A stretch of DNA of 64,000 bases from Quadrisphaera setariae (GCF_008041935.1 NZ_VKAC01000013.1:1-64000), one strand, 5' to 3'; shown: positions 32,985 to 42,150, counted from the first letter of the stretch. Notes: generated by a model not told the origin, from the letters alone. Program-made: numbers and translations.

Positions 32985-34051
32985 GGACCGTGCCGTCGAG
33001 CGCTTCGGCCGCCGCACCGCCTCCGCCGCTGGAGCGCAGCTACCGCCGCCTGCTGCGGGTCCTGCCGCGCGGGTACCGCGAGCGGTGGGAGGACGACGTG
33101 GTCGCCGTCCTGCTCGACACCGAGCAGGAGGCGGCGGCGCGGGCGGTGGTCTCCGAGGGCCCGCAGCGGCAGGACGAGGAGCGCGAGCTGGTGCTGCTGC
33201 AGCGGCCGCGGCTGCGCGAGGTGGTCGGCGTGCTGGGGCTCGCGGTGCGGCTCCACCTCGCGGCGCCGTCGACGCCGGGTGCGTCGGCGAGGAGCAGGGC
33301 GGTGGGTGACGCGGCGCGGCTGACCGCCCTGCTGGGGCTGCTGCCCGCCGCCTACGGCGTCGTGGACCTCGCACTCCTGCCGTGGCAGTCGCGGCAGCCG
33401 GGCTGGTCGCAGCTCACGCCGGCAGACGGCGTCGAGTGGGTCGCGGGGTGCCTCGCGGCGCTCCTGACGTGGACGCTGCTCGTGGCGGGACACCGCCGGA
33501 CTGCGGTCGGTGTGGCGGTGGCGGGGATGGTGGTGCCGTGGCTCATCTCGGGAGCGCAGCTGTCGCCGTGGGCGCTGCAGCCGCGGGAGCTCGTGGTCTG
33601 GCTGGTGCTGCTCGTCCCGCTGCTGTCGGTGGCCGCGTGGCACCGGGACGCGCCGGCGCCGTCGCCGAGGTGGTGGTGGGCGCTTCCGGCCGCCGTCGCC
33701 GTGGTCTTCGGCCTCTGGGGTCTCGAGACGGCCCACGCCACGGGTGCGTCCTTCGCGGCCGACCCGCTCGTGGCGGGTGCGGCGCTGGCTGCCGGCTGGC
33801 GGCGCCCTCACAGCGGGTGGCTGGGTGCGGCTGGGCTGCTCGGGCTGGTCGCACTGGTGTGGGGGGTGGTGACGCTCGGCTACCTCGCGGGCACGCCGCT
33901 CGGAGAGGGCATGGCCGCGGCGACGGTGCTGGCGGCGGTGACGACAGCGGCATCCGGGTTGGTCGTGCTCCTGGCGGTGGTCCGGCTGAGGGTGCTGGCG
34001 CGGGCTGGGCGTCTCGTCGAGCATGCAGAAGTCGGGCCGGAGGCCTGCTGA
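32981..34051 (+). CDS. Multi-pass membrane protein coupled to PadR
   Basis: 356 residues. The N-terminal cytosolic part resembles proteins found beside PadR genes (LERSYRRLLRVLPRGYRERWEDDVVAVLLD, residues about 16-45). Then come about eight hydrophobic helices from residue 105. The function is unknown; it is probably controlled with the coupled PadR. The last residues, EHAEVGPEAC, are encoded by the left arm and loop of an ACTTCTGCA-type palindrome, so the original C terminus may have been replaced by repeat sequence. Confidence 0.75.
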   Translation: MRTVPSSASAAAPPPPLERSYRRLLRVLPRGYRERWEDDVVAVLLDTEQEAAARAVVSEGPQRQDEERELVLLQRPRLREVVGVLGLAVRLHLAAPSTPGASARSRAVGDAARLTALLGLLPAAYGVVDLALLPWQSRQPGWSQLTPADGVEWVAGCLAALLTWTLLVAGHRRTAVGVAVAGMVVPWLISGAQLSPWALQPRELVVWLVLLVPLLSVAAWHRDAPAPSPRWWWALPAAVAVVFGLWGLETAHATGASFAADPLVAGAALAAGWRRPHSGWLGAAGLLGLVALVWGVVTLGYLAGTPLGEGMAAATVLAAVTTAASGLVVLLAVVRLRVLARAGRLVEHAEVGPEAC

Positions 34052-34080
34052 CGGCTTTCTGCGGAACTTCTGCATGCTCG
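34018..34080. repeat. Hairpin with perfect 15-bp arms, ACTTCTGCA family, copy 1
   Basis: 34018-34032 and 34066-34080 are perfect reverse complements (arm CGAGCATGCAGAAGT), with a 33-base loop that contains the stop codon (34049-34051) of the PadR-linked membrane protein. Confidence 0.85.
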
Positions 34081-34114
34081 GCGGGACGATGTGCGGACGA
34101 GGGTGTGACCACCG

Positions 34115-34171
34115 ACGTGCAGAAGTCCGCCGCGAACCCGTCAGGCGGGGTCTCGGCGGACTTCTGCACGT
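34115..34171. repeat. Hairpin with perfect 18-bp arms, ACTTCTGCA family, copy 2
   Basis: 34115-34132 and 34154-34171 are perfect reverse complements (arm ACGTGCAGAAGTCCGCCG). The 21-base loop contains the stop codon (34141-34143, minus strand) of the aldehyde dehydrogenase gene. With copy 1 it fills the gap between two convergent genes. Confidence 0.85.
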
Positions 34172-35703
34172 CCGGCGTCACACGCCGGCTGGGGGGGGCA
34201 GGCCCAGGGGTCGGCGATGCCGGCGTAGAGCGTCTCGAGGTACTCCTCGATGCCCTCCTCGCCGCCCTCGCGGCCCAGACCCGACTGCTTCACCCCGCCG
34301 AACGGCGCCGCCGGGTTGGAGATGACGCCGGCGTTGATGCCGAGCATCCCCGTCTCCAGCCGCTCGGTCAGCCGCAGTGCACGCGCCGTGGAAGCCGTGT
34401 ACGCGTAGGCGATGAGGCCGAACTCGGTGTCGTTGGCGAGCGCCACGGCCTCGTCCTCGGTGTCGAACGTCGTCACGGGGGCGACCGGGCCGAAGATCTC
34501 CTCCTTGAGCAGCCGTGAGCCCAGGGGCACGTCGGCCAGCACGGTGGGGGAGAAGAAGTAGCCCGGACCGTCCACGGGGCCACCGCCGGTGAGCACGCGG
34601 GCGCCGCGGGAGACGGCGTCCTCGACGAGGTCGGTGATCTTGGTGCGCCCCTTCTCGTTGATGATCGGGCCCACCTGCGCGCCGTCCTCGGTGCCGCGCG
34701 CCACCTTCATCGCGCCGATGCGCGCCGCCAGCTTCTCCGAGAAGGCGGCGGCCACCGAGGAGTGCACGTAGAACCTGTTGGCGGAGGTGCAGGCCTCCCC
34801 GCCGTTGCGCATCTTCGCCAGGAGCGCGCCCTCCACGGCGGCGTCGAGGTCGGCGTCCTCGAAGACGAGGAACGGGGCGTTGCCGCCCAGCTCCATCGAC
34901 GTCCGCAGCACCTGCTCGGAGGCCTGCTTGAGCAGCGTCTTGCCCACCGGGGTGGAGCCGGTGAAGGACAGCTTGCGCAGGCGCGGGTCGGCGATGAGGG
35001 GCCCGGTGACGTCACCGGCCGCGGTGCAGGGGATGACGTTGACCACGCCGTCCGGCAGGCCCGCGTCGAGGAGGATCTGCGCGAACAGCAGCGCCGTCAG
35101 CGGCGTCTCGGCGGCGGGCTTGAGCACGACGGTGCAGCCCGCCGCCAGCGCCGGCGCGATCTTGCGCGTGGCCATGGCCAGCGGGAAGTTCCACGGCGTG
35201 ATGAACAGGCACGGGCCCACGGGCTTCTTCACCACGAGCAGGCGCTGCTTGCCGTCGGGCGCGGGCAGGTAGCGGCCCGCGACGTGCGCCGCCTGCTCGC
35301 CGGACCAGCGGAGGAACTCCGCGCCGTAGGCGACCTCGCCGCGGGCCTCGGCCACGGACTTGCCCATCTCCAGGGTCATGAGCAGCGCGAGGTCGTCGGC
35401 GCGGGCGATCACGGCGTCGAAGGCCCGGCGCAGCAGCTCCGCACGCTCGCGCGGCGCGGTGCGGCCCCAGGAGGCCTGCGCGGCCACGGCGGCGTCGAGC
35501 GCGGCGGCGCCGTCCTCCACCGACGCGTCGGCGACCGTGGTGAGCACGGCGCCGGTGGCCGGGTCCTCCACGTCGAAGCGCGCTCCGGTGGAGGCGGGCA
35601 CCCAGTGGCCGGCGATGAGGAGGTCGGTGGGGACGCTCGCGACGAGCGCCTCCTCGCGCGCCGCCTGCTCCGGCGACCGGTTCGTCGAGGTGTCGGTGGT
35701 CAT
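34141..35703 (-). CDS. Succinate-semialdehyde dehydrogenase-type aldehyde dehydrogenase
   Basis: 520 residues. ALDH hallmarks are ITPWNFPLAMATRKIAPALA, FTGSTPVGKTLL, the general-base Glu in MELGGNAPFLV, and the catalytic Cys in GGEACTSANRFYV; the ending GVKQSGLGREGGEEGIEEYLE is typical of GabD-type enzymes. It should oxidise succinate semialdehyde to succinate with NAD(P). It is the last gene of a four-gene operon with a lactonase and an alcohol dehydrogenase. The final residues (GRAEVRRDPA) come from the arm of a palindromic repeat. Confidence 0.9.
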   Translation of the reverse strand: MTTDTSTNRSPEQAAREEALVASVPTDLLIAGHWVPASTGARFDVEDPATGAVLTTVADASVEDGAAALDAAVAAQASWGRTAPRERAELLRRAFDAVIARADDLALLMTLEMGKSVAEARGEVAYGAEFLRWSGEQAAHVAGRYLPAPDGKQRLLVVKKPVGPCLFITPWNFPLAMATRKIAPALAAGCTVVLKPAAETPLTALLFAQILLDAGLPDGVVNVIPCTAAGDVTGPLIADPRLRKLSFTGSTPVGKTLLKQASEQVLRTSMELGGNAPFLVFEDADLDAAVEGALLAKMRNGGEACTSANRFYVHSSVAAAFSEKLAARIGAMKVARGTEDGAQVGPIINEKGRTKITDLVEDAVSRGARVLTGGGPVDGPGYFFSPTVLADVPLGSRLLKEEIFGPVAPVTTFDTEDEAVALANDTEFGLIAYAYTASTARALRLTERLETGMLGINAGVISNPAAPFGGVKQSGLGREGGEEGIEEYLETLYAGIADPWACPPQPACDAGRAEVRRDPA

Positions 35704-36884
35704 GCCTGCGATCCTCCTCCCGCCGCGCCCGCCCCGCTGTCGGGGGCCTCCTCGCGGTCGAACAGCAGCACCTGGCGCACGGCGCGACCCTCGGCGAGCG
35801 CGTCCATCGCCTCGTTGACGCCGTCCAGCGTGGTCCGCGAGGAGATCAGCGCGTCGACGGGCAGCCGGCCCTCGCGCCACATCTGCGCGTAGGTGGGGAT
35901 GTGGCGCGCGGGCACCGCCGACCCCAGGTAGCTGCCGACGATGGTGCGGGCCTCCGCGGTGATGCCGAGGGGCTTGATGGTGGCCTCGGCGGTCGGCGCG
36001 GGCAGCCCCACGGTGACGGTGGTGCCGCCGACGCCGGTGAGCGCCACCGCCGTCTCGAAGGCCCTGGCGCTGCCCGCGGCCTCCACCACCACGGGCGCCT
36101 TGAGGCCTGATGAGAGCGCCTCGGCGGGGGTGAACACCGCCGAGGCGCCCAGCTCGCGGGCGCGGGCCAGCTTCTCCGGCACCGCGTCGACACCGATGAC
36201 GTCACCCAGGCGCAGTGACACCGCGGTGATGAGGGCGGCCATGCCCACGCCGCCCAGGCCGACCACCACCACGGTGTCGCCCTGCTGCGGCCTGCCGGCG
36301 TTGAGCACGGCCCCGCCGCCGGTCAGCACCGCGCAGCCGAGGACGGCCGCCACCTCGGGCGGCACGTCGTCGTCGACGGGGACCACGGAGCGGCGGTCGA
36401 CGACGGCGTGCGTCGCGAACCCGCTGACGCCCAGGTGGTGGTGCAGCTCGCCTCCGGCCCCGACGGTCCCGACACCGTCGACGGCGTGCAGGCGCCGTCC
36501 GCCGCCGAGCAGCTCACCGGCGTTGTTCGCGGCCGAGCCGGGCGTGCAGGGCAGCCGCCCCTCGGTGCGGCAGCCGGCGCACTCCCCGCAGCGGGGCAGG
36601 AACGCCATGACCACGCGCTGCCCGACGGCGACGTCCTCGACGCCCTCGCCCACCTGCTCCACGCGGCCGGCGGCCTCGTGGCCGAGCAGCATCGGCACGG
36701 GGCGCACCCGGTTGCCGTCCACCACGGACAGGTCGGAGTGGCAGACGCCCGCCGCCTCCATGCGCACCAGCAGCTCACCGGGCCCGGGCGGGTCGAGCTC
36801 CACGTCGACCACCTCGATCGGCCGGCTGCTCGCGTACGGCCGCTCCCGGCCGATCTCCACCAGGACGGCGCCGCGCGCCCTCAC
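35700..36884 (-). CDS. Zinc-dependent alcohol dehydrogenase (MDR family)
   Basis: 394 residues. The catalytic zinc site is GVCHSDLS and LLGHEAAGRVEQVG; the structural zinc loop has four Cys in CGECAGCRTEGRLPC; the Rossmann motif is VVVGLGGVGMAAL. It is similar to the class III/NDMA-type alcohol dehydrogenases. In the operon it lies between a lactonase and a succinate-semialdehyde dehydrogenase, so 4-hydroxybutyrate is the likely substrate. The GTG start overlaps the zinc-ribbon gene and the stop overlaps the aldehyde dehydrogenase ATG. Confidence 0.9.
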   Translation of the reverse strand: MRARGAVLVEIGRERPYASSRPIEVVDVELDPPGPGELLVRMEAAGVCHSDLSVVDGNRVRPVPMLLGHEAAGRVEQVGEGVEDVAVGQRVVMAFLPRCGECAGCRTEGRLPCTPGSAANNAGELLGGGRRLHAVDGVGTVGAGGELHHHLGVSGFATHAVVDRRSVVPVDDDVPPEVAAVLGCAVLTGGGAVLNAGRPQQGDTVVVVGLGGVGMAALITAVSLRLGDVIGVDAVPEKLARARELGASAVFTPAEALSSGLKAPVVVEAAGSARAFETAVALTGVGGTTVTVGLPAPTAEATIKPLGITAEARTIVGSYLGSAVPARHIPTYAQMWREGRLPVDALISSRTTLDGVNEAMDALAEGRAVRQVLLFDREEAPDSGAGAAGGGSQA

Positions 36885-37357
36885 GACGCCGCTCCGCCCG
36901 AGCCGGTGCTCCGGGCCGCTCCCGTGCTCGCCGCCCGTGGTGAGGCCGACGGGGACTCCCCAGCGGCGGCGGCCTTCGCGGCCTTCGCCGCAGCCAACGA
37001 GACGGCGACGTCGTCCCCGGCGCGCAGCGGCCGGCCCGCGAAGAAGCCCTCGTGCGCGAGCACCGGGCGGCGGTCACCGGCGAGCTCGGGGTGCCTCTCC
37101 TCGAGCTCCTCCCGGTGCTGGGCGACCTGGCGCCAGTGCTTGATCGTCTCCCGGTCACCCCGGCCGACGCCCTCCCAGCTGCGCGGCATCCGCTCGCGCG
37201 GCACGCCCGTCGAGGCCCGCCCGCCGATGTTGAGGCGCGACGGGCGGCGACGGGTCGCGGAGCCGCACGCCGGGCACGCCGGGTCCGGCGAGGTCATGGA
37301 CGCCACGCCCGCCTCGAACCGGTGCCCCTGCTCGCAGGTGAAGTCGTGAAGGACCAT
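36881..37357 (-). CDS. FmdB-like zinc-ribbon protein
   Basis: 158 residues. The N terminus has a Cys-pair zinc ribbon (HDFTCEQGHRFE, then CPACGS) of the FmdB/regulatory type, followed by a charged helix (DRETIKHWRQVAQHREELEE) and an Ala-rich tail of low complexity. The function is unknown; it may help regulate or assemble the neighbouring enzymes. The ATG overlaps the lactonase stop by one base, so it belongs to the operon. Confidence 0.75.
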   Translation of the reverse strand: MVLHDFTCEQGHRFEAGVASMTSPDPACPACGSATRRRPSRLNIGGRASTGVPRERMPRSWEGVGRGDRETIKHWRQVAQHREELEERHPELAGDRRPVLAHEGFFAGRPLRAGDDVAVSLAAAKAAKAAAAGESPSASPRAASTGAARSTGSGGAAS

Positions 37358-38181
37358 CAGCGGTACACCCCGTCGGGGGCGTAGCGCAGCTGGGCGGCCT
37401 GCTCGCCGTCGTGCCCGAAGATGACCTCAGCGCCGGTCTCCTCGGCGATCTTCCGCAGCTTCTCCACGCTCTCCAGCCACGCCAGGTTGTTCCAGACGAT
37501 GGCGGCGCCCACGGCCGGCGGACCCCAGGAGTCGCGCAGGTACACCGCGTCGGAGGTGAAGATCTTGGTGCCCTCCTGCGGGAGGTCCACCTTCAGCGAC
37601 ATGGTCCCCCACGTGTGCCCGGGGGTCTCGATCACCGAGATGCCCGGGAGGATCTCCACGTCGCCGCTGACCGTCTCGATGGGCAGGCCCTGGTAGTCGC
37701 TGACGATGTGCGCCCCCGCGCTGTACCCCTGGATCTGCGAGGCGCCCTCGACCTCCTTGTCGTTGGCGATGATGCGCGTCTTCCCGCCCGCGAAGTCGCG
37801 GGCGTTGGCGGCGTGGTCGAAGTGCAGGTGGCTCAGCACGAGGATGTCGACGTCGTCCGGGGTCAGCTCCAGCGAGGCCAGCGAGGAGTCGAGGTAGCCG
37901 GGGCCGTCGACCGGCTCCTTGACGGGGAAGAAGTCGTGGAAGCCGGTGGGCGCCCAGCGCTCCTCCCAGTCGCGCGGCACGCCCGTGTCCCACAGCACCC
38001 GGCCCTCGGGGTGCTCGATGAGCACCGCGTGGGTGGGGCAGTCCCCCCAGACCACCGGGTCGTCCTTGTGGTGGCGGTCGCGGATGGTGCGACCGCCCTT
38101 GAGCAGCAGCCAGGTCAGGTCGGTCTCCATCACGCCGGTGGACAGCACGTGGAGCTTCATCTCGGGAGCGGCACCAGTCAC
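37357..38181 (-). CDS. Metallo-beta-lactamase-fold lactonase (AttM/AiiA-like)
   Basis: 274 residues from GTG 38181, chosen because GAGGGG lies 6 bases upstream; an ATG 7 codons later (38160) is the alternative. The di-metal motif is SHLHFDHA near residue 125, with further ligands in [15 protein letters not shown] and FGHDG. This is the pattern of the N-acyl-homoserine lactonase/gamma-butyrolactonase group. As the first gene before an alcohol dehydrogenase and a succinate-semialdehyde dehydrogenase it fits opening of gamma-butyrolactone to 4-hydroxybutyrate. Confidence 0.88.
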   Translation of the reverse strand: MTGAAPEMKLHVLSTGVMETDLTWLLLKGGRTIRDRHHKDDPVVWGDCPTHAVLIEHPEGRVLWDTGVPRDWEERWAPTGFHDFFPVKEPVDGPGYLDSSLASLELTPDDVDILVLSHLHFDHAANARDFAGGKTRIIANDKEVEGASQIQGYSAGAHIVSDYQGLPIETVSGDVEILPGISVIETPGHTWGTMSLKVDLPQEGTKIFTSDAVYLRDSWGPPAVGAAIVWNNLAWLESVEKLRKIAEETGAEVIFGHDGEQAAQLRYAPDGVYR

Positions 38182-38321
38182 GTCGGACCCCTCGTCTCGC
38201 GTCATCGCGGGCGCCGCCGGAGGTGCGGCGCACGACCACCCTGCGACGGACGCGGCTGCGGTGACCATGGAGCCGGCGCACACACTGGCGACCCTCGGGT
38301 GTGGGCGGTAGACACCTGTCC

Positions 38322-40090
38322 GTGACCACCCTCGAGGGCGCGGGGACGACGACGACGGCGACGGCGGCGCTCGGCTCCTTCGCCGCGCCGACACCGGCGG
38401 CCCTGCTGCGCGCCGTCCACGACTCCGCCACCGACCTCGCCAGCGTGCGCGACCGCACGGTGATCCTGCGGGCCCTCGTGCGGCGGACCCGCGCCCTGCT
38501 CGGCGCCGACATGGCCTACCTGTCCCTCAACGACCTCGACGCCGGCGAGACCTGGATCCACGTCACCGACGGCGTGCGGACCCGCGCCTACGCCGAGATC
38601 CGGATGCCGCTGGGCACCGGCATCCTCGGCTCCGTCGCGGCCGGCGGGACCTCCGTGCACACCGACGACTACCTCGCCGACGCCGACCTCAACCACCTCG
38701 GCCACATCGACGAGGTGGTCGCCGGTGAGGGCGTGCGCGCCATCAGCGGCGAGCCGCTGCGCGTGGACGGCCACGTGGTCGGTGCGCTCCTCGTGGCCCA
38801 CCGCGCGCCCGTGGCCATGCCGCCCGCCGGCCTCGACGCGCTGCGGCTGCTGGCGCTGCAGGCCGCCGTCGCGCTGGAGCAGACCCGCCGCGCCACGGAG
38901 ATCGCCGCGCTGCGCTCCGCGGAGGTCGCCGCGCGCGCCGCCGCCGCCCGCAGCACCCGCGACGTCGCCGACGCCGCGGCTCTGCTGGCCCTCGACGCGC
39001 GCCTGCTCGCCGCCCTCGGCGGCGGGGGTGGCTGCCGCGCCGTGGTCGAGGAGCTGGCCGACGCGCTGGACGCCCCGGTCCGGCTGGTCGACGCCGACGG
39101 GCGCCCGCGCTGCAGCGCCCGCAGCGGCACCGCGGGGACCGAGGACGACGACGGGGGCACGCGGGCGCTCGTCGTCGTCCCCAGCCGCACCACCAGCCAC
39201 CAGGGCGAGCTGGTGAGCCCGGCGACCGGCGAGCGCGCCCGCGCCGCGCTCGACCGCGGGGCGCTCGCGGTGGCCCTGGCGCTGCAGGTGGAGCACGAGC
39301 TCGCCGAGGCGGCCGACAGGTCGCCGTCGGCGCTGCTGGACGACCTCCTGGACGAGCGCGGTGACCGCGGCGGCTCCAGCGACGACGACCGCGGGCGCGC
39401 CGCGAGGTGCTCGAGGCGCGGGCGCTGGCCCAGGGGCTCGACCTCAGGGCCCCGGCCTCGTCGCTGGTGGCGCTGGTGCCGGCGTCGGACCGCCAGCGGA
39501 GCGTCGCCGCCGTGCGGCCGCTGCTGGGCGGCCGGGGCCTGGTGGCCGTGCACGCCGGGCACGTCTGCGTGGTGTGCACGGGCGGCGCCGCGGCCGCCGA
39601 CGAGCTGGGCGGGGCGGTGGAGGCCGCGCTCGGCGAGGTGGGGGTGCGGGCCGTGGTCGGGTGCGCCGACGCGGACGGGCGCGGCGCCGGTCCGCTCGGG
39701 CGCGCCCACGCCGAGGCCGCGCAGGTGGCGCGGGCGGCCCAGGTGCTCGGCTGGCGCACCGGCCACGCCGACCGGGCGCGCCTGGGCGTCGCCGGGCTGC
39801 TGCTGGGCGGCGCCGACGAGGGGGTGGTCGACGCGATGGTCGAGCGCCTGCTGGGCCCGGTCCTCGCCTACGACGCCGAGCACGGCACGCACCTGGAGCA
39901 GACCGCGGTGGCCGTGCTGGAGGAGGGCTCGCGCAGCGCCGCGGCCGCGCGCCTGTACGTGCACGTCAACACGGTGCGGCAGCGCGTCGACCGGCTCGAC
40001 GCCCTGCTGGGGGCGGGGTGGGACGCGCCTCCTCGCAGCCTCGACGTGCAGGCCGCGCTGCGTCTGCGGGCGCTGCGCCGCGACGGCTGA
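38322..40090 (+). pseudogene. GAF/PucR-type HTH regulator interrupted by a frameshift
   Basis: The first frame (from GTG 38322, 7 bases after TAGACA) encodes a GAF-like domain: [24 protein letters not shown] and MPLGTGILGSVAAGG up to SALLDDLLDERGD. Near 39375-39405 the coding frame shifts; the second frame continues EVLEARALAQGLDLRAPASS and ends with a PucR/CdaR-type HTH (RLYVHVNTVRQRVDRLDALL). Joined, the protein would be about 589 residues, a standard size for GAF-PucR activators. One missing base (or two extra) explains the break. It is divergent from the lactonase operon and is its obvious regulator. Either the regulator is dead or the sequence has an error. Confidence 0.75.
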
Positions 40091-40093
40091 GGG

Positions 40094-40831
40094 TCAGCCG
40101 GCGGCGCGGGCCCGGCGGGCGGCGACGAGGCCGTGCAGCCCCACCACCAGGAGGAGCAGCGCTGACGTGCCCACGCCGGCGCCGATGTGCATCCGCAGCA
40201 GCAGCGCCCCGACCATCGCCCCCACGAGCATCGAGGCGACGGCACCGGCTCGCCGCAGCAGGACGGCGCGGTCGTGGGTGCGGCCGCTCCAGCGGTGGTC
40301 GGCGGACAGGCCGACGATCGCCGACGTCACCACGACCGTCGGGACGTCGGGCACGCCGACCCTCCGCGCGGCCACGGCCTGGGCGCCCATCGCCGCCGAG
40401 ATGACCGCTGTCACGGCGTCGAGCCCACGGGCGGACAGGTCTCCCGCGGACAGGAGCACCGCCATCGCGGTGATGACCAGCGACACCACCACCAGCGTCC
40501 AGGACGAGAACACGTCGGCGTGCTGGTGGACGGTGCGTCCGCGAGCCGCGCGGCCGACCACCACCGCGCCGGCCATGAAGCCGGCGAGGGCCAGCCCGGC
40601 GCGCAGCAGCACCTGCGTCTCGAAGCCGGCGAGCCCGAGGCCGATGAAGATGACGTTGCCGGTCATGTTGGCGGTGAAGACCCCGTGCAGACCGAGGTAG
40701 GTGGCGGCGTCGAGCACCCCGGTGCCGAAGGTCAGCACGAGCATGGGCACCAGGGCCGAGGTCGCCTCCAGCGACCGGCGCTGCGCCGCCGGCTGCGGTG
40801 GCGCGTCCGGCGCCGCGGGCCTGCTCGTCAT
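40094..40831 (-). CDS. YoaK-family membrane protein (DUF1275)
   Basis: 245 residues, six to seven hydrophobic segments. The signature of the family is LTFGTGVLDAATYLGLHGVFTANMTGNVIFIGLGLA. The function is unknown; some members are linked to stress or transport. The ATG overlaps the stop of benE (ATGA), making it the third gene of the MocR-benE-DUF1275 operon. It converges with the GAF/PucR gene with 3 bases between stop codons. Confidence 0.85.
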   Translation of the reverse strand: MTSRPAAPDAPPQPAAQRRSLEATSALVPMLVLTFGTGVLDAATYLGLHGVFTANMTGNVIFIGLGLAGFETQVLLRAGLALAGFMAGAVVVGRAARGRTVHQHADVFSSWTLVVVSLVITAMAVLLSAGDLSARGLDAVTAVISAAMGAQAVAARRVGVPDVPTVVVTSAIVGLSADHRWSGRTHDRAVLLRRAGAVASMLVGAMVGALLLRMHIGAGVGTSALLLLVVGLHGLVAARRARAAG

Positions 40832-42150
40832 CGTCGTCCTCCCTCGGGGGCGGTGCGGGGGCGGAGCCATGCGTAGCAGAGGGCGCCTGCGAGCAGGCCC
40901 CAGACGGCGCTGCCGATGCCCGCCACGCTGACGCCGCTGGCCACCACGAGGAAGGCCAGGAGCGCGGCGGTGCGGTGCTCGGCGGGCTGCCCCTCCTGCA
41001 CCGCCGACGCCAGGCCCCCGAGGAACGCCCCCAGCAGCGCGAGCCCCGCCACGGCCTGCACGAGCAGGGGCGGCGCCGAGGAGACCAGAGCCGCGGCCGC
41101 CGTCGACAGCGCCGCCAGCCCGAGGTACGCCACCCCGCCGGTGACGGCCGCCGGCCAGCGGCGGCGGGGGTCGGGGTGGACGTCCGGGCCGGCCATGATC
41201 GCCGCGGACAGGGCGGCGAGGTTGAGGGCGTGCACGCCGAAGGGCGCCCCGACCAGCGTCCCGCCGCCGGAGCCGACGAGAGCCGCGCGGGCGGGCGGGT
41301 CGGGGTAGCCGGCGCCGCGCAGCACCGCCAGGCCGGGGACGTTCTGGCTGGCCATGGTCACGAGGTACAGCGGCACGCCGATGCTCAGCAGCACCAGCGG
41401 GTCGAGCTGCGGCGTGGTCCAGGTGAGCACGGGCGCCCAGCCGAGGCCGGAGGTCCCCGAGGTGGCGGCCCCAGCTCCGCCGTCGATCGTCAGCGTCAGC
41501 ACCAGGGCGACGACGAGCGCCGCCGGCACCGCCCACGCCGCGGCCAGGCGCCGGAGCACCAGCCACACGACGACGACGGCACCCCCGGCCAGCGGCTCGC
41601 GGGCCACGGCCGTCACCGGCGCCAGGCAGAGGGGGAGGAGCACCCCCGCCAGCAGCGCCCCCGACAGGGGAGCGGGGACCCGGGTGACCAGCCGCGACAG
41701 CGCGGGCCAGGCCCCGGTGAGCACCACGAGCGCGCCGCACAGGAGGAACGCGCCGACAGCCTCGGGGAACGTCACGCCGCCCGCACCGGCCGCCACGAGG
41801 ACGGCGGCGCCCGGTGTCGACCAGGCGAAGGAGACCGGGATCCGGGTGCGCCAGGAGAGGGCGATGGCGAGCACGCCCTGCAGCGCGCACATCACGACCA
41901 GGCCGGAGGCGGCCTGCGCCGGGGTGGCGCCGACGGCCGCCAGGCCGGTCAGGACGACCGTGAAGGAGCTGGCGTACCCGGTGACGGCGCCCACGACGCC
42001 GGCCGCCACCTGGCGTCCGATCCCCTCCCGCGGCCCGCCTTCCCTTTCCCGCACTTTCCGCGGCAAGTGCGCGTCGGGAGCCCCCTCTTGGCGCACTCTC
42101 CTCGGCAAGTGCGAGGAGGAGGGGGACGACGACGGGGGCGGGGTGCTCAT
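40828..42150 (-). CDS. benE: BenE-family benzoate/H+ symporter-like transporter
   Basis: 440 residues, about 12 hydrophobic segments starting near residue 50. BenE patterns are VGAVTGYASSFTVVLTGLAAVGA, IPVSFAWSTPGAAVL, GVPLYLVTMASQNVPGLAVL and GAPFGVHALNLAALSAAI. It should import an aromatic acid or similar anion with a proton. The ATG overlaps the MocR stop. Residues about 14-37 (HLPRRVRQEG and HLPRKVRERE) are translated from two CGCACTT-type palindromes, an unusual repeat-encoded N-terminal extension; GTG 42024 region starts are possible but would lack the coupling overlap. Confidence 0.85.
   Translation of the reverse strand: MSTPPPSSSPSSSHLPRRVRQEGAPDAHLPRKVREREGGPREGIGRQVAAGVVGAVTGYASSFTVVLTGLAAVGATPAQAASGLVVMCALQGVLAIALSWRTRIPVSFAWSTPGAAVLVAAGAGGVTFPEAVGAFLLCGALVVLTGAWPALSRLVTRVPAPLSGALLAGVLLPLCLAPVTAVAREPLAGGAVVVVWLVLRRLAAAWAVPAALVVALVLTLTIDGGAGAATSGTSGLGWAPVLTWTTPQLDPLVLLSIGVPLYLVTMASQNVPGLAVLRGAGYPDPPARAALVGSGGGTLVGAPFGVHALNLAALSAAIMAGPDVHPDPRRRWPAAVTGGVAYLGLAALSTAAAALVSSAPPLLVQAVAGLALLGAFLGGLASAVQEGQPAEHRTAALLAFLVVASGVSVAGIGSAVWGLLAGALCYAWLRPRTAPEGGRR
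42050..42113. repeat. Two CGCACTT...AAGTGCG palindromes inside the benE coding region
   Basis: 42050-42071 (CGCACTT, 8-base loop, AAGTGCG) and 42092-42113 (the same with a one-base change in each arm) are 19 of 22 identical. Read on the minus strand they encode HLPRKVR and HLPRRVR near the benE N terminus. Confidence 0.8.

Noticed and set aside
39360-39410. Programmed -1 frameshift in the GAF/PucR gene
   Set aside because: No X XXY YYZ slippery heptamer or downstream pseudoknot is evident, and this regulator family is not known to use recoding. A deletion or sequence error is more likely.
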